Of a stretch of 64,000 bases of DNA, positions 1-7,990 are shown piece after piece. The stretch is from contig NZ_CP030055.1 of the NCBI RefSeq assembly GCF_015291645.1, positions 5,828,001-5,892,000 on the forward strand, written 5' to 3'. Below the pieces are notes generated by a model. That model had not been told where the DNA came from. It did no database searches and saw nothing but the letters and a program-made list of their open reading frames with translations. Position 1 is the first letter of the stretch, and every line of letters begins with the position of its first letter. The stretch comes from Bradyrhizobium sp. CCBAU 53340 (GTDB lineage Bacteria; Pseudomonadota; Alphaproteobacteria; Rhizobiales; Xanthobacteraceae). Position numbers and translations under genes: made by a program.

Positions 1-1112
1 CCGCGCACCTTGAACAGGTTCTCTTCGCGGAAGATCGACGGGATCATGCGATAGGTCGAGCCGTTACCGATGCCCGTCGTCAGGAACAGGATCAGGAACA
101 TCGAGAGGAAGCCGGTGAAGTCCTTCTGCCCGACGAAGTACAGCACGCCGATCGTGGCCGCCGCCATCGCGATGAAATTCCAGAAGGTGATGATGGAACC
201 GCCGACCTTGTCGGCGAGCCAGCCGCCGAACGGGCGCGCCAGCGAGCCGACCAGAGGCCCGAGGAACGCGATCGAGATCGTCACCGTGGGAAACTGCGTC
301 TTGAGCAGCAGCGGGAACGCGGCGGAGTAGCCGATGAACGAGCCGAACGTCCCGATGTAGATGAAGGCCATGATCCAGGTATGCTTGCGCTTGACGATCG
401 CGAGCTGGTTCTTCACCGACGACTTGGCCGAGGTCAGGTTGTTCATGAAGAAGACCGCGCCGAACACCGCGATCGCGATCGGCAGCACCCACATCAGACC
501 CGCGTTCTGCAGGTAGACACCGCCGACCGGCGTCGCCTGGAACAGGTTGATGACGCCAAGGGTCATCAGGATCGGGGTCAGCAGCTGCACGCTGGAGACG
601 CCGATATTGCCGCCGGCGGCATTGATGCCCAGCGCGGAGCCCTTCATCCTATCCGGGAAGAAGAACGAGATGTTGGTCATGCTGGAGGCGAAATTGCCGC
701 CACCGAGGCCCGCCGTCGAAGCGATCAGCAGCATCAGCCAGAACGGGGTCTCGGGCTGGCTCACGAAGTAGGCGAGCGACAGCGTCGGAATGAACAGCAC
801 CGCTGCGCTGAAGATGGTCCAGTTGCGGCCGCCGAAGGTGGTCACCGCAAACGTATAGGGGAAGCGCATCAACGCGCCGATCAGGCCCGGGACGGCCACG
901 AGCTGGAACAGCTCATCGGTCGAGTAATGGAAGCCCGCCTGCGGCAGCTTGGTCGCGACGATGCTCCAGATCAGCCACACGGAGAAGCCGATGTGCTCGG
1001 CCACGATCGACCAGATCAGGTTACGCCGGGCGACGACCTTGCCGCCCGCATTCCAGAACGCCTCATCTTCGGGGCGCCAGTCAGAAATCCACGTCGGATT
1101 GCCTTCCTTCAT
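1..1112 (-). CDS. narK: Nitrate/nitrite MFS transporter, NarK type (C-terminus outside window)
   Basis: The first 370 codons of a major facilitator of the nitrate/nitrite porter family; the gene runs off the left edge. It should carry nitrate in and/or nitrite out across the inner membrane. The N-terminus (MKEGNPTWISDWRPEDEAFW) is soluble and hydrophobic helices follow. The glycine-rich nitrate signature GGGNFASSMTNISFFFP lies near residue 138, followed by a GINAAGGNIG stretch. The ATG at 1112 is the first start in the frame. The gene diverges from a FocA/NirC channel at 1801, which supports a nitrate/nitrite role. Whether transport is assimilatory or respiratory cannot be told from this fragment. 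Family assignment is firm. Confidence 0.93.
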   Translation of the reverse strand, partial: MKEGNPTWISDWRPEDEAFWNAGGKVVARRNLIWSIVAEHIGFSVWLIWSIVATKLPQAGFHYSTDELFQLVAVPGLIGALMRFPYTFAVTTFGGRNWTIFSAAVLFIPTLSLAYFVSQPETPFWLMLLIASTAGLGGGNFASSMTNISFFFPDRMKGSALGINAAGGNIGVSSVQLLTPILMTLGVINLFQATPVGGVYLQNAGLMWVLPIAIAVFGAVFFMNNLTSAKSSVKNQLAIVKRKHTWIMAFIYIGTFGSFIGYSAAFPLLLKTQFPTVTISIAFLGPLVGSLARPFGGWLADKVGGSIITFWNFIAMAAATIGVLYFVGQKDFTGFLSMFLILFLTTGIGNGSTYRMIPSIFREENLFKVR

Positions 1113-1800
1113 TGGAAATAGTCCCTTTCGTTAGGAAGCGGGACACGGCCTGGCGCGGAGGCGCAAAGTTGCACGCTCGGGGAAGCCCCCGTTTTCGGCG
1201 GTGTCACGATTTGAGTGATTTGCTCGGTGACGGCGTCGATGGCGTCAAAACCTTTAATTCAAGCTCCGTGCCAAATCGGTTCGCGCGAAAAATATCAGTA
1301 TTAGCAGCATCTTATGACGCTTGATGAAAATATAATCACGCCTATAATTGCATCAAAAATTTGCTTGCCGCTCATTTCTTGAATGCCGATTCGCCCGTTG
1401 ATTGTGCGTCGCACACGCCTTGGGCAGGAGCCCGTTCTCGCGCCAGCCCGGCCGGGCAAGCGCTCAAATGCGACCGTTTCGGGGGACTGTCCCGTTCCAG
1501 CGCGGGCAAATTCGGCGCCCGGAATGTGCCCGCCGCAGCCAGTTCCGTCTGGCACATCGATTGCTTCCATCCTGTCTAGTCAACGATGACTGACAGTGAG
1601 CCGGAGCATCAAGCCACCGAAGGCCACTGGGAAGCCTGTTCGCTGGTCCGCCAAGGCGCGGTCATCGTGACACTATCCCTTTGCGCGTGGTCCTTCTCCG
1701 GTACCACCCCCTCTACGGGACGCGAAAGCTCACTGGTCTGACAGAAGCGTCGATCCGGCACGGGCCGGCTCGATCGAGCACATGAGCAAGGGAGCTGTTG
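1113..1800. other. Long divergent intergenic region between narK and the nirC-type gene
   Basis: There is no convincing protein-coding gene in these 688 bases. An AT-rich patch lies at about 1300-1380, unusual for this GC-rich DNA. A perfect 13-base palindrome, TGTGCGTCGCACA, occupies 1403-1415, and a sigma54-type promoter lies at 1550-1565 facing the nirC-type gene. That promoter would leave a leader of roughly 225 nt, long enough for a leader-RNA control element. No clear FixK/FNR box was found. Confidence 0.6.
1550..1565 (+). promoter_or_regulatory. Putative sigma54 (-24/-12) promoter
   Basis: TGGCAC (1550-1555) and TTGCT (1561-1565) place the invariant GG and GC exactly ten bases apart, as in RpoN promoters. 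Transcription would start near 1576 toward the FocA/NirC gene at 1801. The palindrome at 1403-1415 lies about 140 bases upstream, a reasonable distance for an activator site, though it does not match the usual NtrC box. Nitrogen-controlled transcription of a nitrite channel fits; activity is inferred. Confidence 0.55.
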
Positions 1801-2640
1801 ATGTCGTATCTCGCGCCTTCGGAATTCGTCACCAAGATGGTGGACGCCGGCGAATCCAAGATTTTCATGTCCACCCGGGATACGGTCATCCGCGCCTATA
1901 TGGCGGGCGCCATCCTGGCACTCGCGGCCTGGTTCGCCGTCACCATCAACGTCAATACCGGCCAGCCCATCATCGGCGCGCTGCTGTTTCCGGTCGGCTT
2001 CTCCATGCTTTATCTGCTGGGCTTCGACCTTCTGACCGGCGTCTTCGTCCTCTCGCCGCTCGCGCTGCTCGACAAGCGGCCCGGCGTGACGCTGGGCGGG
2101 GTCTTGCGCAACTGGGGCCTCGTCTTCATCGGCAACTTCGCCGGCGCGCTCACCGTGGCCTTCATGATGGCCTTTGTCACGACCTTCGGCTTTACCCAAG
2201 ACCCCGACAAGGTCGGCATGACGATCGGAAACATCGGCGAGGGCCGCACGCTCGGCTACGCCGCCCACGGCGCGGCCGGCATGGCGACGCTGTTCATCCG
2301 CGGGATGCTCTGCAACTGGATGGTCTCGACCGGCGTCGTCGGCGCCATGATCTCCACCACGGTCCCCGGCAAGGTGATCGCAATGTGGATGCCGATCCTG
2401 GTGTTCTTCTACATGGTGTTCGAGCATTCCGTCGTGAACATGTTCCTGTTCCCGTCCGGGCTGATGCTTCACGCCAAGTTCTCGATCATGGACTATTTCA
2501 TCTGGAACGAGATTCCGACCGTGCTGGGCAACCTCGTGGGCGGGCTCGCCTTCACTGGCCTGACGCTCTACACGACGCATGTGCTGACCAAGCCGAAGCG
2601 CCAGCCGGCTGCCAATTCGTCGACCCGCGCTGCGGCCTGA
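1801..2640 (+). CDS. Formate/nitrite transporter family protein (FocA/NirC type)
   Basis: A 279-residue channel of the FNT family, of usual length with six predicted membrane helices, forming a pentameric anion pore in the inner membrane. The family's conserved GNFAGAL segment is near residue 118 and FEHSVVNMF, with the pore histidine, near residue 204. Beside a narK-type nitrate porter the likely substrate is nitrite rather than formate. The ATG at 1801 follows AAGGGAG at a good distance; a TTG just before it lacks such a site. A strong terminator follows at 2660. The short hydrophilic C-terminal tail ends in Ala. Confidence 0.9.
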   Translation: MSYLAPSEFVTKMVDAGESKIFMSTRDTVIRAYMAGAILALAAWFAVTINVNTGQPIIGALLFPVGFSMLYLLGFDLLTGVFVLSPLALLDKRPGVTLGGVLRNWGLVFIGNFAGALTVAFMMAFVTTFGFTQDPDKVGMTIGNIGEGRTLGYAAHGAAGMATLFIRGMLCNWMVSTGVVGAMISTTVPGKVIAMWMPILVFFYMVFEHSVVNMFLFPSGLMLHAKFSIMDYFIWNEIPTVLGNLVGGLAFTGLTLYTTHVLTKPKRQPAANSSTRAAA

Positions 2641-2659
2641 TCGATTTGGTTCGAGCAAC

Positions 2660-2700
2660 AAGGGAGCTTCGCCTGATAAGGTGAGGCTCCCTTTGTTTTG
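2660..2700 (+). terminator. Rho-independent terminator after the FNT channel gene
   Basis: AAGGGAGC (2660-2667) pairs with GCTCCCTT (2686-2693) through an interior that itself can pair (CGCCT with AGGTG), followed by TTTGTTTTG. It ends only about 10 bases before the kinase start, so the kinase/phosphatase gene may depend on read-through or on its own promoter. Confidence 0.75.
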
Positions 2701-2709
2701 GTGGCGAGA

Positions 2710-4443
2710 ATGGGCCGGGGCTTGCAAGTTTCGATCGGGCAGCATTCCGACAAGGGACGCAAGCCGATCAACCAGGACTTTCACGGCGCGCTGATCCCGG
2801 CGGAGCCGCTGCTGAGCCTGAAGGGAATCGCCATCGTCCTGGCCGACGGCATCTCGAGCAGCACGGTGAGCCAGGAGGCGAGCGAGTCGGCGGTCAAGAG
2901 TTTCCTGACCGACTATTACTGCACCTCGGAATCCTGGACGGTGAAGAATTCGGCGCGGCGCGTGCTCGAAGCCACCAACTCGTGGCTCCACGCCGAAACG
3001 CGGCGCAGCCAGTACGCCTATGATCGCGACAAGGGCTACGTCTGCACCTTCACTGCAATGGTCGTGAAATCGACCATGGCGCACATCTTCCACGTCGGCG
3101 ACTGCCGGATCTACCGTATCGCCGGCAAGGCACTCGAGCAACTCACCGAAGATCACCGGATCATCGTCTCGGCGGAGCAGACCTATCTCGGCCGCGCGCT
3201 TGGAATCAACCAGCAGATCGAAATCGACTACCAGGCGATCGAGATCGAGAAAGGCGACATCTTCCTGCTGGCGACCGACGGCGCTTACGAGTTCGTCGAC
3301 GATCGCTTCGTCGCGAGCGCGCTCGCAGCGCACGTGCACGATCTCGACGCGGCGGCAAGATCCATCGTCGAGGAGGCCTATCGGCGCGGCAGCGACGACA
3401 ACATCACCGTTCAGGTGCTGCGTATCGACGAGCTGCCGCAGACTGGGTCATCCGACATTTTGGCCGGCACGGCGGAGCTGCCGCTGCCGCCGCTCCCCGA
3501 GCCACGGGCGCTGTTCGACGGCTATCGGATCGTGCGGGAAGTGCATGCCAGCAGCCGCAGTCACATCTATCTCGCCGTCGACACCGAGAGCGGGGAGACG
3601 GTCGCGCTGAAAATCCCCTCGATCGATCTGCGCGACGACCCCGCCTATCTGAAGCGTTTCCTGATGGAGGAATGGATCGCGCGCCGGATCGACAGTCCGC
3701 ATGTGCTGAAGCCGCGGTCGCGATCCAAGAAGCGCAACTATCTCTACGTCGCGACCGAGTTCATCGAGGGGCAGACGCTGAGGCAGTGGATGCTGGACAA
3801 TCCGCGTCCCGACCTCGAGACCGTGCGCGGCATCGTGGACCAGATCGCGGCGGGCCTGCGCGCCTTCCATCGCATGGAGATGCTGCATCAGGACCTCAGG
3901 CCCGACAATATCCTGATCGACAAGACCGGTACCGCGAAGATCATCGACTTCGGGGCCGTCAAGGTTGCGGGCGTCGTCGAGGCGGCGCCCAATCCGGCCG
4001 ACGCCGAAATTCTCGGGACAGTGCAATATACCGCGCCGGAATATTTCCTCGGCGAAGGCGGCTCGCCGCGCTCGGACATGTTCTCGCTGGCCACCATCTG
4101 CTACCAGATGCTGACCGGAGAGCTGCCTTACGGCGCCCAGGTCGCCCGCATCAGGGGACGATCGGATGCGTGGAAGCTCCGATATCGTCCGGCCAGCCAC
4201 GACGACCGCGCCGTCCCCGTCTGGATCGACGGCGCGCTGCGCAAGGCGCTGCATCCCGATCCCTACAAGCGCCACGAAGATCTGTCCGAATTCACCTTTG
4301 AACTCAGGACCCCCAACCCGGCCTATCTCAGCACGGCGACCACGCCGCTGATCGAGCGCAATCCGCTGCTGTTCTGGAAGCTGACCACGGTGATCCTGGC
4401 CTGCGCCGTCGTCGCCCTGCTCGCCCTGCTGCACGCACGCTAG
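2710..4443 (+). CDS. Bifunctional PP2C phosphatase / Ser-Thr protein kinase fusion
   Basis: A 577-residue fusion. Residues about 1-240 form a PP2C phosphatase: INQD near residue 20, LADGISS, VGDCRIYR, ATDGAYEF and GSDDNITVQVL carry the metal-binding acids. Residues about 260-545 form a Hanks-type kinase: VALK lysine 301, catalytic loop HQDLRPDN with Asp395, and DFG Asp413. The glycine-rich loop is degenerate (no GxGxxG). The last 25 residues form one membrane helix with almost nothing beyond it, so both domains face the cytoplasm. Such fusions recur next to nitrate assimilation genes in other proteobacteria, so it may tune nitrate/nitrite transport. ATG 2710 is preferred; GTG 2701 is possible. 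Confidence 0.88.
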   Translation: MGRGLQVSIGQHSDKGRKPINQDFHGALIPAEPLLSLKGIAIVLADGISSSTVSQEASESAVKSFLTDYYCTSESWTVKNSARRVLEATNSWLHAETRRSQYAYDRDKGYVCTFTAMVVKSTMAHIFHVGDCRIYRIAGKALEQLTEDHRIIVSAEQTYLGRALGINQQIEIDYQAIEIEKGDIFLLATDGAYEFVDDRFVASALAAHVHDLDAAARSIVEEAYRRGSDDNITVQVLRIDELPQTGSSDILAGTAELPLPPLPEPRALFDGYRIVREVHASSRSHIYLAVDTESGETVALKIPSIDLRDDPAYLKRFLMEEWIARRIDSPHVLKPRSRSKKRNYLYVATEFIEGQTLRQWMLDNPRPDLETVRGIVDQIAAGLRAFHRMEMLHQDLRPDNILIDKTGTAKIIDFGAVKVAGVVEAAPNPADAEILGTVQYTAPEYFLGEGGSPRSDMFSLATICYQMLTGELPYGAQVARIRGRSDAWKLRYRPASHDDRAVPVWIDGALRKALHPDPYKRHEDLSEFTFELRTPNPAYLSTATTPLIERNPLLFWKLTTVILACAVVALLALLHAR

Positions 4444-4460
4444 CAGGGCCGGTCCCCCGA

Positions 4461-5378
4461 TCAGGCCGGCTCCGCCGCCTTGGTCCCGAGCGGCCTGGGC
4501 GCGATGCCGCCGCCGGGCTTGAGGTGGAATTCGTAGGTCATCAGGTGCCACGGCCCGTTCGCCTTGCCGCCGTCGGGCATCTCAGGGTCGTTGCGCGGCT
4601 CGACCTTGGCGATAAGGTCGTCCTTGACCCCGAACACGACGTCGGAATCGAGATATTTGTCGCCATCCATGAAGACGTGGGTGATCAGCGGCTCATAGCC
4701 CTTGGCGTTGACCAGGAAGTGCACATGCGCGGGGCGCATCGGATGACGCCTGGTCTGCACGATCATCTCGCCGACCGGCCCATCGGTCGGGATCGGGTAG
4801 CTGCACGGCAGGATGGTGCGGAAGAAGAAGCGGCCGTCGCTGTCGGTAATAAAGCGGGCCCGCGCCGAGGCGCCGACCTCGTCATAGTTCGCCTTCTGGG
4901 AATCGTAGAAGCCATCATCGTCGGCGTGCCAGACGTCGACCGGGACATTGGCGAGCGGCTTGCCCTTGAGATCGGTGACGCGGCTCTGCACGAACATCCG
5001 CTCGCCGGTGAGATTGTTGGGCGAGATGTCGGTGCCGTGCGCGGTGACCTTGTGCTCGCCGACATAGAACGGGCCGAGCACCGTGGTCTGGGTCGCGCCA
5101 TCGCGGTCGCGATGGTTGACCGCGTCGACCAGCATGGAGACGCCGAGCACGTCGGAGAGCAGGATGAACTCCTGGCGGGTGTCGGTACACTTCTGGCCGG
5201 TGCGGGTTAGGAAATCGATGGCGTATTCCCATTCCTCGAAGGTGAGACCGGTCTTGCTCACGTAATCGTGCAGCGACTTCACCAATTCCTGCAGAAGGAA
5301 TTTCGCGCGCGGGTCAGGGGCCTGGTCAAAGCTCCGGATGACGGCTTCGGTGAGTTCAGTCTCGTTGAATTGGGTCAT
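4461..5378 (-). CDS. Intradiol ring-cleavage dioxygenase (catechol/hydroxyquinol 1,2-dioxygenase type)
   Basis: A 305-residue non-heme Fe(III) dioxygenase that opens a catechol or hydroxyquinol ring between the two hydroxyls. It has the all-helical N-terminal dimerisation domain (about 1-100) and the beta-sandwich catalytic domain. The four iron ligands are visible: Tyr158 (GFYDS), Tyr194 (CSYPIP), His218 and His220 (RPAHVHF). Length and N-terminus suit hydroxyquinol or catechol enzymes rather than protocatechuate 3,4-dioxygenase subunits. No other gene of an aromatic pathway (maleylacetate reductase, muconate enzymes) is nearby, so the substrate is open. It converges on the kinase gene, with stops 17 bases apart. 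Confidence 0.9.
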   Translation of the reverse strand: MTQFNETELTEAVIRSFDQAPDPRAKFLLQELVKSLHDYVSKTGLTFEEWEYAIDFLTRTGQKCTDTRQEFILLSDVLGVSMLVDAVNHRDRDGATQTTVLGPFYVGEHKVTAHGTDISPNNLTGERMFVQSRVTDLKGKPLANVPVDVWHADDDGFYDSQKANYDEVGASARARFITDSDGRFFFRTILPCSYPIPTDGPVGEMIVQTRRHPMRPAHVHFLVNAKGYEPLITHVFMDGDKYLDSDVVFGVKDDLIAKVEPRNDPEMPDGGKANGPWHLMTYEFHLKPGGGIAPRPLGTKAAEPA

Positions 5379-5533
5379 GGTGCGTTTGCCCTCGCATTTT
5401 CTCGTTGGCCCGACGGGGCTCCCTGGAGGCCTCAGCCTACACCAGCCGCCCAGGCGCCGTTAAGCGCGACCGGCTTGGACTGGGCTCCCCATTTCGGCTA
5501 TCACCCTCTGACAAAACGGCCCCGGAGGAACTG

Positions 5534-6808
5534 ATGCTCGCCCCCACCCCCGCCTCGCCCGAATCCGTCGGCATGTCCAAGGCCGCGCTCGACCGCGTCG
5601 ATGCCCACCTGAAGAAGCGATACATCGATGCCGGCCGCTTCCCCGGCACGCACCTGCTCGTCTACCGCCGCGGCAAGATCGCCCACAGCTCGGTGCAGGG
5701 CCTCGCCGATGTCGAGCGCAAGGTGCCGGTCAAGGACGACACCATCTACCGCATCTATTCCATGACCAAGCCGCTCACCAGCGTCGCTTTCATGATGCTG
5801 GTCGAGGAAGGGCTGGTCGCGATCGACGAGCCGGTCGCAAAGTACATTCCGGAATGGAAGAATCTCGGCGTGTTCGTCGCCGGCACCTCACCGGCGTTCC
5901 TGACCCGGCCGCCGTCGCGGCCGATGCTGATCGTCGACCTCCTGCGTCACACCGCCGGCCTCACCTACGGCTTCCAGCAGCGCTCCAATGTCGATGCCGC
6001 CTATCGCGCAGAGAAGATCGGCGAGGTCGAGAAGTCAGGCACGCTCCAGACGATGATCGAAGCGCTCGCCAAGATTCCTCTCGAATTCTCGCCGGGCGAA
6101 TCCTGGAACTACTCGGTCGCGACCGACGTGATCGGCTATCTCGTCGGCAAGATCTCGGGCATGCCGTTCGAGCAGTTCCTCAAGACGCGCATTCTCGATC
6201 CGCTCGGCATGACCGATACCAATTTTCACGTGCCGGCCTCGAAAGCGCATCGCTTCGCAGCCTGCTACTCGGCCGATCCGGGTGGTGGCATGACCTTCCA
6301 TGCGGGCCAGCGCCGCGAGGGCCTGACGCTCCAGGACGATCCGACCACGAGCTCATTCCTGTCGCCGCCCTCCTTCATCTCCGGTGGCGGCGGGCTCTGC
6401 TCGACGATGGCCGATTATCTCACCTTCTGCCGTGCGCTTCTCAACGGCGGCGAGCTTGGTGGTGTCAGGCTGATCGGGCCGAAGACGCTGGCGCTGATGA
6501 CCAGCAACCACATTCCGGGCGGACAGGCGCTCCCGGAAGTGTCGCGCTCGCTGTTTTCAGAGGCCGCTTACAACGGCATCGGCTTCGGCCTCGGCTTTGC
6601 GGTGACGATGCGGCCCTCGGAGACGCTGATCGCAGGCAGCCCCGGCGAATACAATTGGGGCGGCGCGGCAACGACCTCGTTCTGGATCGATCCGGCCGAA
6701 GAGCTGATCACGATCTTCATGACGCAGGTGCTGCCATCGAGCGCCTACCCGCTCCGCCGCGAATTGCGCAGCATGGTCTATGCCGCGATCACCGAGAGCA
6801 ATCTCTGA
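5534..6808 (+). CDS. Serine hydrolase of the class C beta-lactamase / family VIII esterase group
   Basis: A 424-residue protein with the penicillin-binding fold. The nucleophile motif SMTK is near residue 77, the Tyr motif appears as NYSVATD near residue 195, and NWGG near residue 375 replaces the KTG box, a pattern typical of EstB-like family VIII esterases more than true beta-lactamases. No signal peptide is seen, which favours a cytoplasmic esterase. The ATG at 5534 sits just after GGAGGAA; an upstream in-frame extension to 5405 lacks a ribosome site. A very strong terminator follows. Its physiological ester substrate is unknown. Confidence 0.85.
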   Translation: MLAPTPASPESVGMSKAALDRVDAHLKKRYIDAGRFPGTHLLVYRRGKIAHSSVQGLADVERKVPVKDDTIYRIYSMTKPLTSVAFMMLVEEGLVAIDEPVAKYIPEWKNLGVFVAGTSPAFLTRPPSRPMLIVDLLRHTAGLTYGFQQRSNVDAAYRAEKIGEVEKSGTLQTMIEALAKIPLEFSPGESWNYSVATDVIGYLVGKISGMPFEQFLKTRILDPLGMTDTNFHVPASKAHRFAACYSADPGGGMTFHAGQRREGLTLQDDPTTSSFLSPPSFISGGGGLCSTMADYLTFCRALLNGGELGGVRLIGPKTLALMTSNHIPGGQALPEVSRSLFSEAAYNGIGFGLGFAVTMRPSETLIAGSPGEYNWGGAATTSFWIDPAEELITIFMTQVLPSSAYPLRRELRSMVYAAITESNL

Positions 6809-6825
6809 CGTTCCCAACATTTGTT

Positions 6826-6865
6826 GCAACGGGCTCCGCGCCTCGGCACGGAGCCCGTTGCTTTT
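6826..6865 (+). terminator. Strong Rho-independent terminator after the serine hydrolase
   Basis: GCAACGGGCTCCG (6826-6838) and CGGAGCCCGTTGC (6849-6861) are perfect 13-base complements with a 10-base loop, followed by TTTT. The opposite strand lacks a comparable T-run. Confidence 0.9.
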
Positions 6866-6871
6866 CCGGCC

Positions 6872-6952
6872 TCAGTGGAAATGGCCGATCAAATAGATGC
6901 CGCCGCCAATCACCAGCACGGCCGGCACGGCCCACAAAATCAGGACTGGCAT
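6872..6952 (-). CDS. Predicted 26-residue single-helix membrane peptide
   Basis: A tiny open frame starts at ATG 6952, seven bases after a perfect GGAGG. The product is almost one hydrophobic helix: MPVLILWAVPAVLVIGG followed by GIYLIGHFH and a stop. It lies 12 bases downstream of the small exported-protein gene at 6965-7198 on the same strand and could be co-transcribed from the EcfG-type promoter upstream. The evidence is ribosome site, composition and position only; no family is recognised. An alternative frame from the overlapping ATG gives an unlikely Arg-rich product. Confidence 0.45.
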   Translation of the reverse strand: MPVLILWAVPAVLVIGGGIYLIGHFH

Positions 6953-6964
6953 TTGTCATCCTCC

Positions 6965-7198
6965 TCAGTTTGACGTGCAGACCTTGACGGTCTTCATGCT
7001 GCTCTCAGCCTCGGTGCGCGACTTGTAGATCGTGCCTGACGGACTGACGACGGTCATGGACGTGTCCGTCGGCTTCTTGTCGACGACGGTGCACTTCTTC
7101 GTCTTGACGTCCTGCACGACGTAGAACTCGTCGGCCGCGAACGCCGGCAGTGAAAACGCAGCCACCATCAGGGCTGCGGTTGCAATCCTCAGCTTCAT
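6965..7198 (-). CDS. Small exported protein, function unknown
   Basis: A 77-residue precursor with a clear signal peptide (MKLRIATAALMVAAFSLPAFA) and a mature domain of about 56 residues rich in Lys, Thr and Val, with two cysteines (KKCTVV and VKVCTSN) that could form a disulfide in the periplasm. ATG 7198 follows GGAGGAGAGA; the upstream in-frame extension has no good start. Small secreted proteins of this layout are common in Bradyrhizobium, but I cannot assign a function. A perfect EcfG-type promoter lies at 7247-7272, so a general stress role is plausible. Confidence 0.75.
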   Translation of the reverse strand: MKLRIATAALMVAAFSLPAFAADEFYVVQDVKTKKCTVVDKKPTDTSMTVVSPSGTIYKSRTEAESSMKTVKVCTSN

Positions 7199-7246
7199 TC
7201 TCTCCTCCTCCAATTGCCGGACGTTCCGCGCCCGGTCGATTCCGAG

Positions 7247-7272
7247 AACGGGAAAATCTAGCAATTTGTTCC
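7247..7272 (-). promoter_or_regulatory. EcfG-type general stress promoter (minus strand)
   Basis: Read on the minus strand this is GGAAC, 17 bases, CGTT, matching the alphaproteobacterial sigma EcfG consensus GGAAC-N16/17-CGTT. It lies about 50 bases before the start of the small exported-protein gene at 7198. Function is inferred from the match. Confidence 0.65.
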
Positions 7273-7281
7273 TATGGGCTG

Positions 7282-7306
7282 GGAACGTCGCCTTTGCTGG
7301 GATGTT
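7282..7306 (+). promoter_or_regulatory. EcfG-like promoter (plus strand)
   Basis: GGAAC (7282-7286), 16 bases, TGTT (7303-7306): one mismatch from the EcfG consensus in the less conserved first base of the -10. It is placed about 30 bases before the DUF1236 gene at 7339 and is divergent from the minus-strand promoter at 7247-7272. Confidence 0.45.
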
Positions 7307-7338
7307 GGTGCGGCGCCAAGCTCGAGGAGGAGGACAAG

Positions 7339-7683
7339 ATGAAGAAGCTATTCCTGATTTCCGCAGCAGCGCTGATGATCTCGACCGGCGCGTTCGCGCA
7401 ATCGACCGTGGTGACCACGACAGGAACCGGCCACGCCGCAGCGATTCAGATCGAGCCGCAATACCGGACGCGGATCAAATCCTACGTCACCGAGCATCAC
7501 CTGCGGCCGGTGACAACAAAGGAGAAGATCGTCGTCGGCGCGACGGTTCCGAGCGATGTCGAGCTCGAGGCGGTCCCGGCCGATTGGGGTCCGTCGCTCA
7601 CGCAATATCGCTACGTCTACTCCGGCGAACGCGTGATGCTGGTCGATCCCGGCACACGGACGGTCGTGCAGGAAGTCGATTGA
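7339..7683 (+). CDS. DUF1236-family exported protein
   Basis: A 114-residue precursor with signal peptide MKKLFLISAAALMISTGAFA and a mature part typical of DUF1236: a central VELEAVPADWG segment and the ending RVMLVDPGTRTVVQEVD. These periplasmic proteins are abundant in rhizobia and have no known biochemical role. ATG 7339 follows GAGGAGGAGGA; longer versions of the frame lack a ribosome site. An EcfG-like promoter just upstream suggests stress induction. Confidence 0.82.
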   Translation: MKKLFLISAAALMISTGAFAQSTVVTTTGTGHAAAIQIEPQYRTRIKSYVTEHHLRPVTTKEKIVVGATVPSDVELEAVPADWGPSLTQYRYVYSGERVMLVDPGTRTVVQEVD

Positions 7684-7738
7684 GGCGCGTCGGACGGGCG
7701 GCCGCATCGCAGGCGGCTGCCCTCTCGGAATTGAACAG

Positions 7739-7831
7739 ATGACACCGCATCGAGAAGCCCGCATCGCCGGGCTCAGCCTGGCGGCCGTGTACGCCGTGTG
7801 CCTGCTGCTCACCGCAATCAGCATGAGCTGA
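7739..7831 (+). CDS. Possible 30-residue membrane peptide
   Basis: A short frame (MTPHREARIAGLSLAAVYAV then CLLLTAISMS) combines a basic N-terminus with a single hydrophobic helix of about 20 residues. The ribosome site is weak (GGAATTGA). It lies 55 bases after the DUF1236 gene and might be its operon partner. Only composition and position support it. Confidence 0.3.
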   Translation: MTPHREARIAGLSLAAVYAVCLLLTAISMS

Positions 7832-7990
7832 AGCGACGGCATCCGCGCTGGCGTCGTCGACCGCGCTGCAAAATTCCTGCTCTGGCCGCTCGCCCAATGC
7901 GAAAATCGTGGCGCCGCGCAAGTCCTGCCCGTATGGTTCTCTGCAAAATCATAATCCGGCGCAAAGGCGCCGGAACCGGGACGCCCGCGT

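Noticed and set aside
1320..1345. TTGATGAAAATATAATCA considered as a FixK/FNR box for narK
   Set aside because: The half-sites are separated by eight bases rather than four, so it does not fit the TTGAT-N4-ATCAA geometry.
1609..3339. Long open frame on the minus strand across the FNT channel and kinase genes
   Set aside because: It is antisense to two recognisable families, is rich in Arg, His, Asp and Gly as expected from GC-rich antisense, and has no motif or ribosome site.
5405..5533. N-terminal extension of the serine hydrolase to an upstream start
   Set aside because: No ribosome site, and the composition is unlike the protein; ATG 5534 has GGAGGAA.
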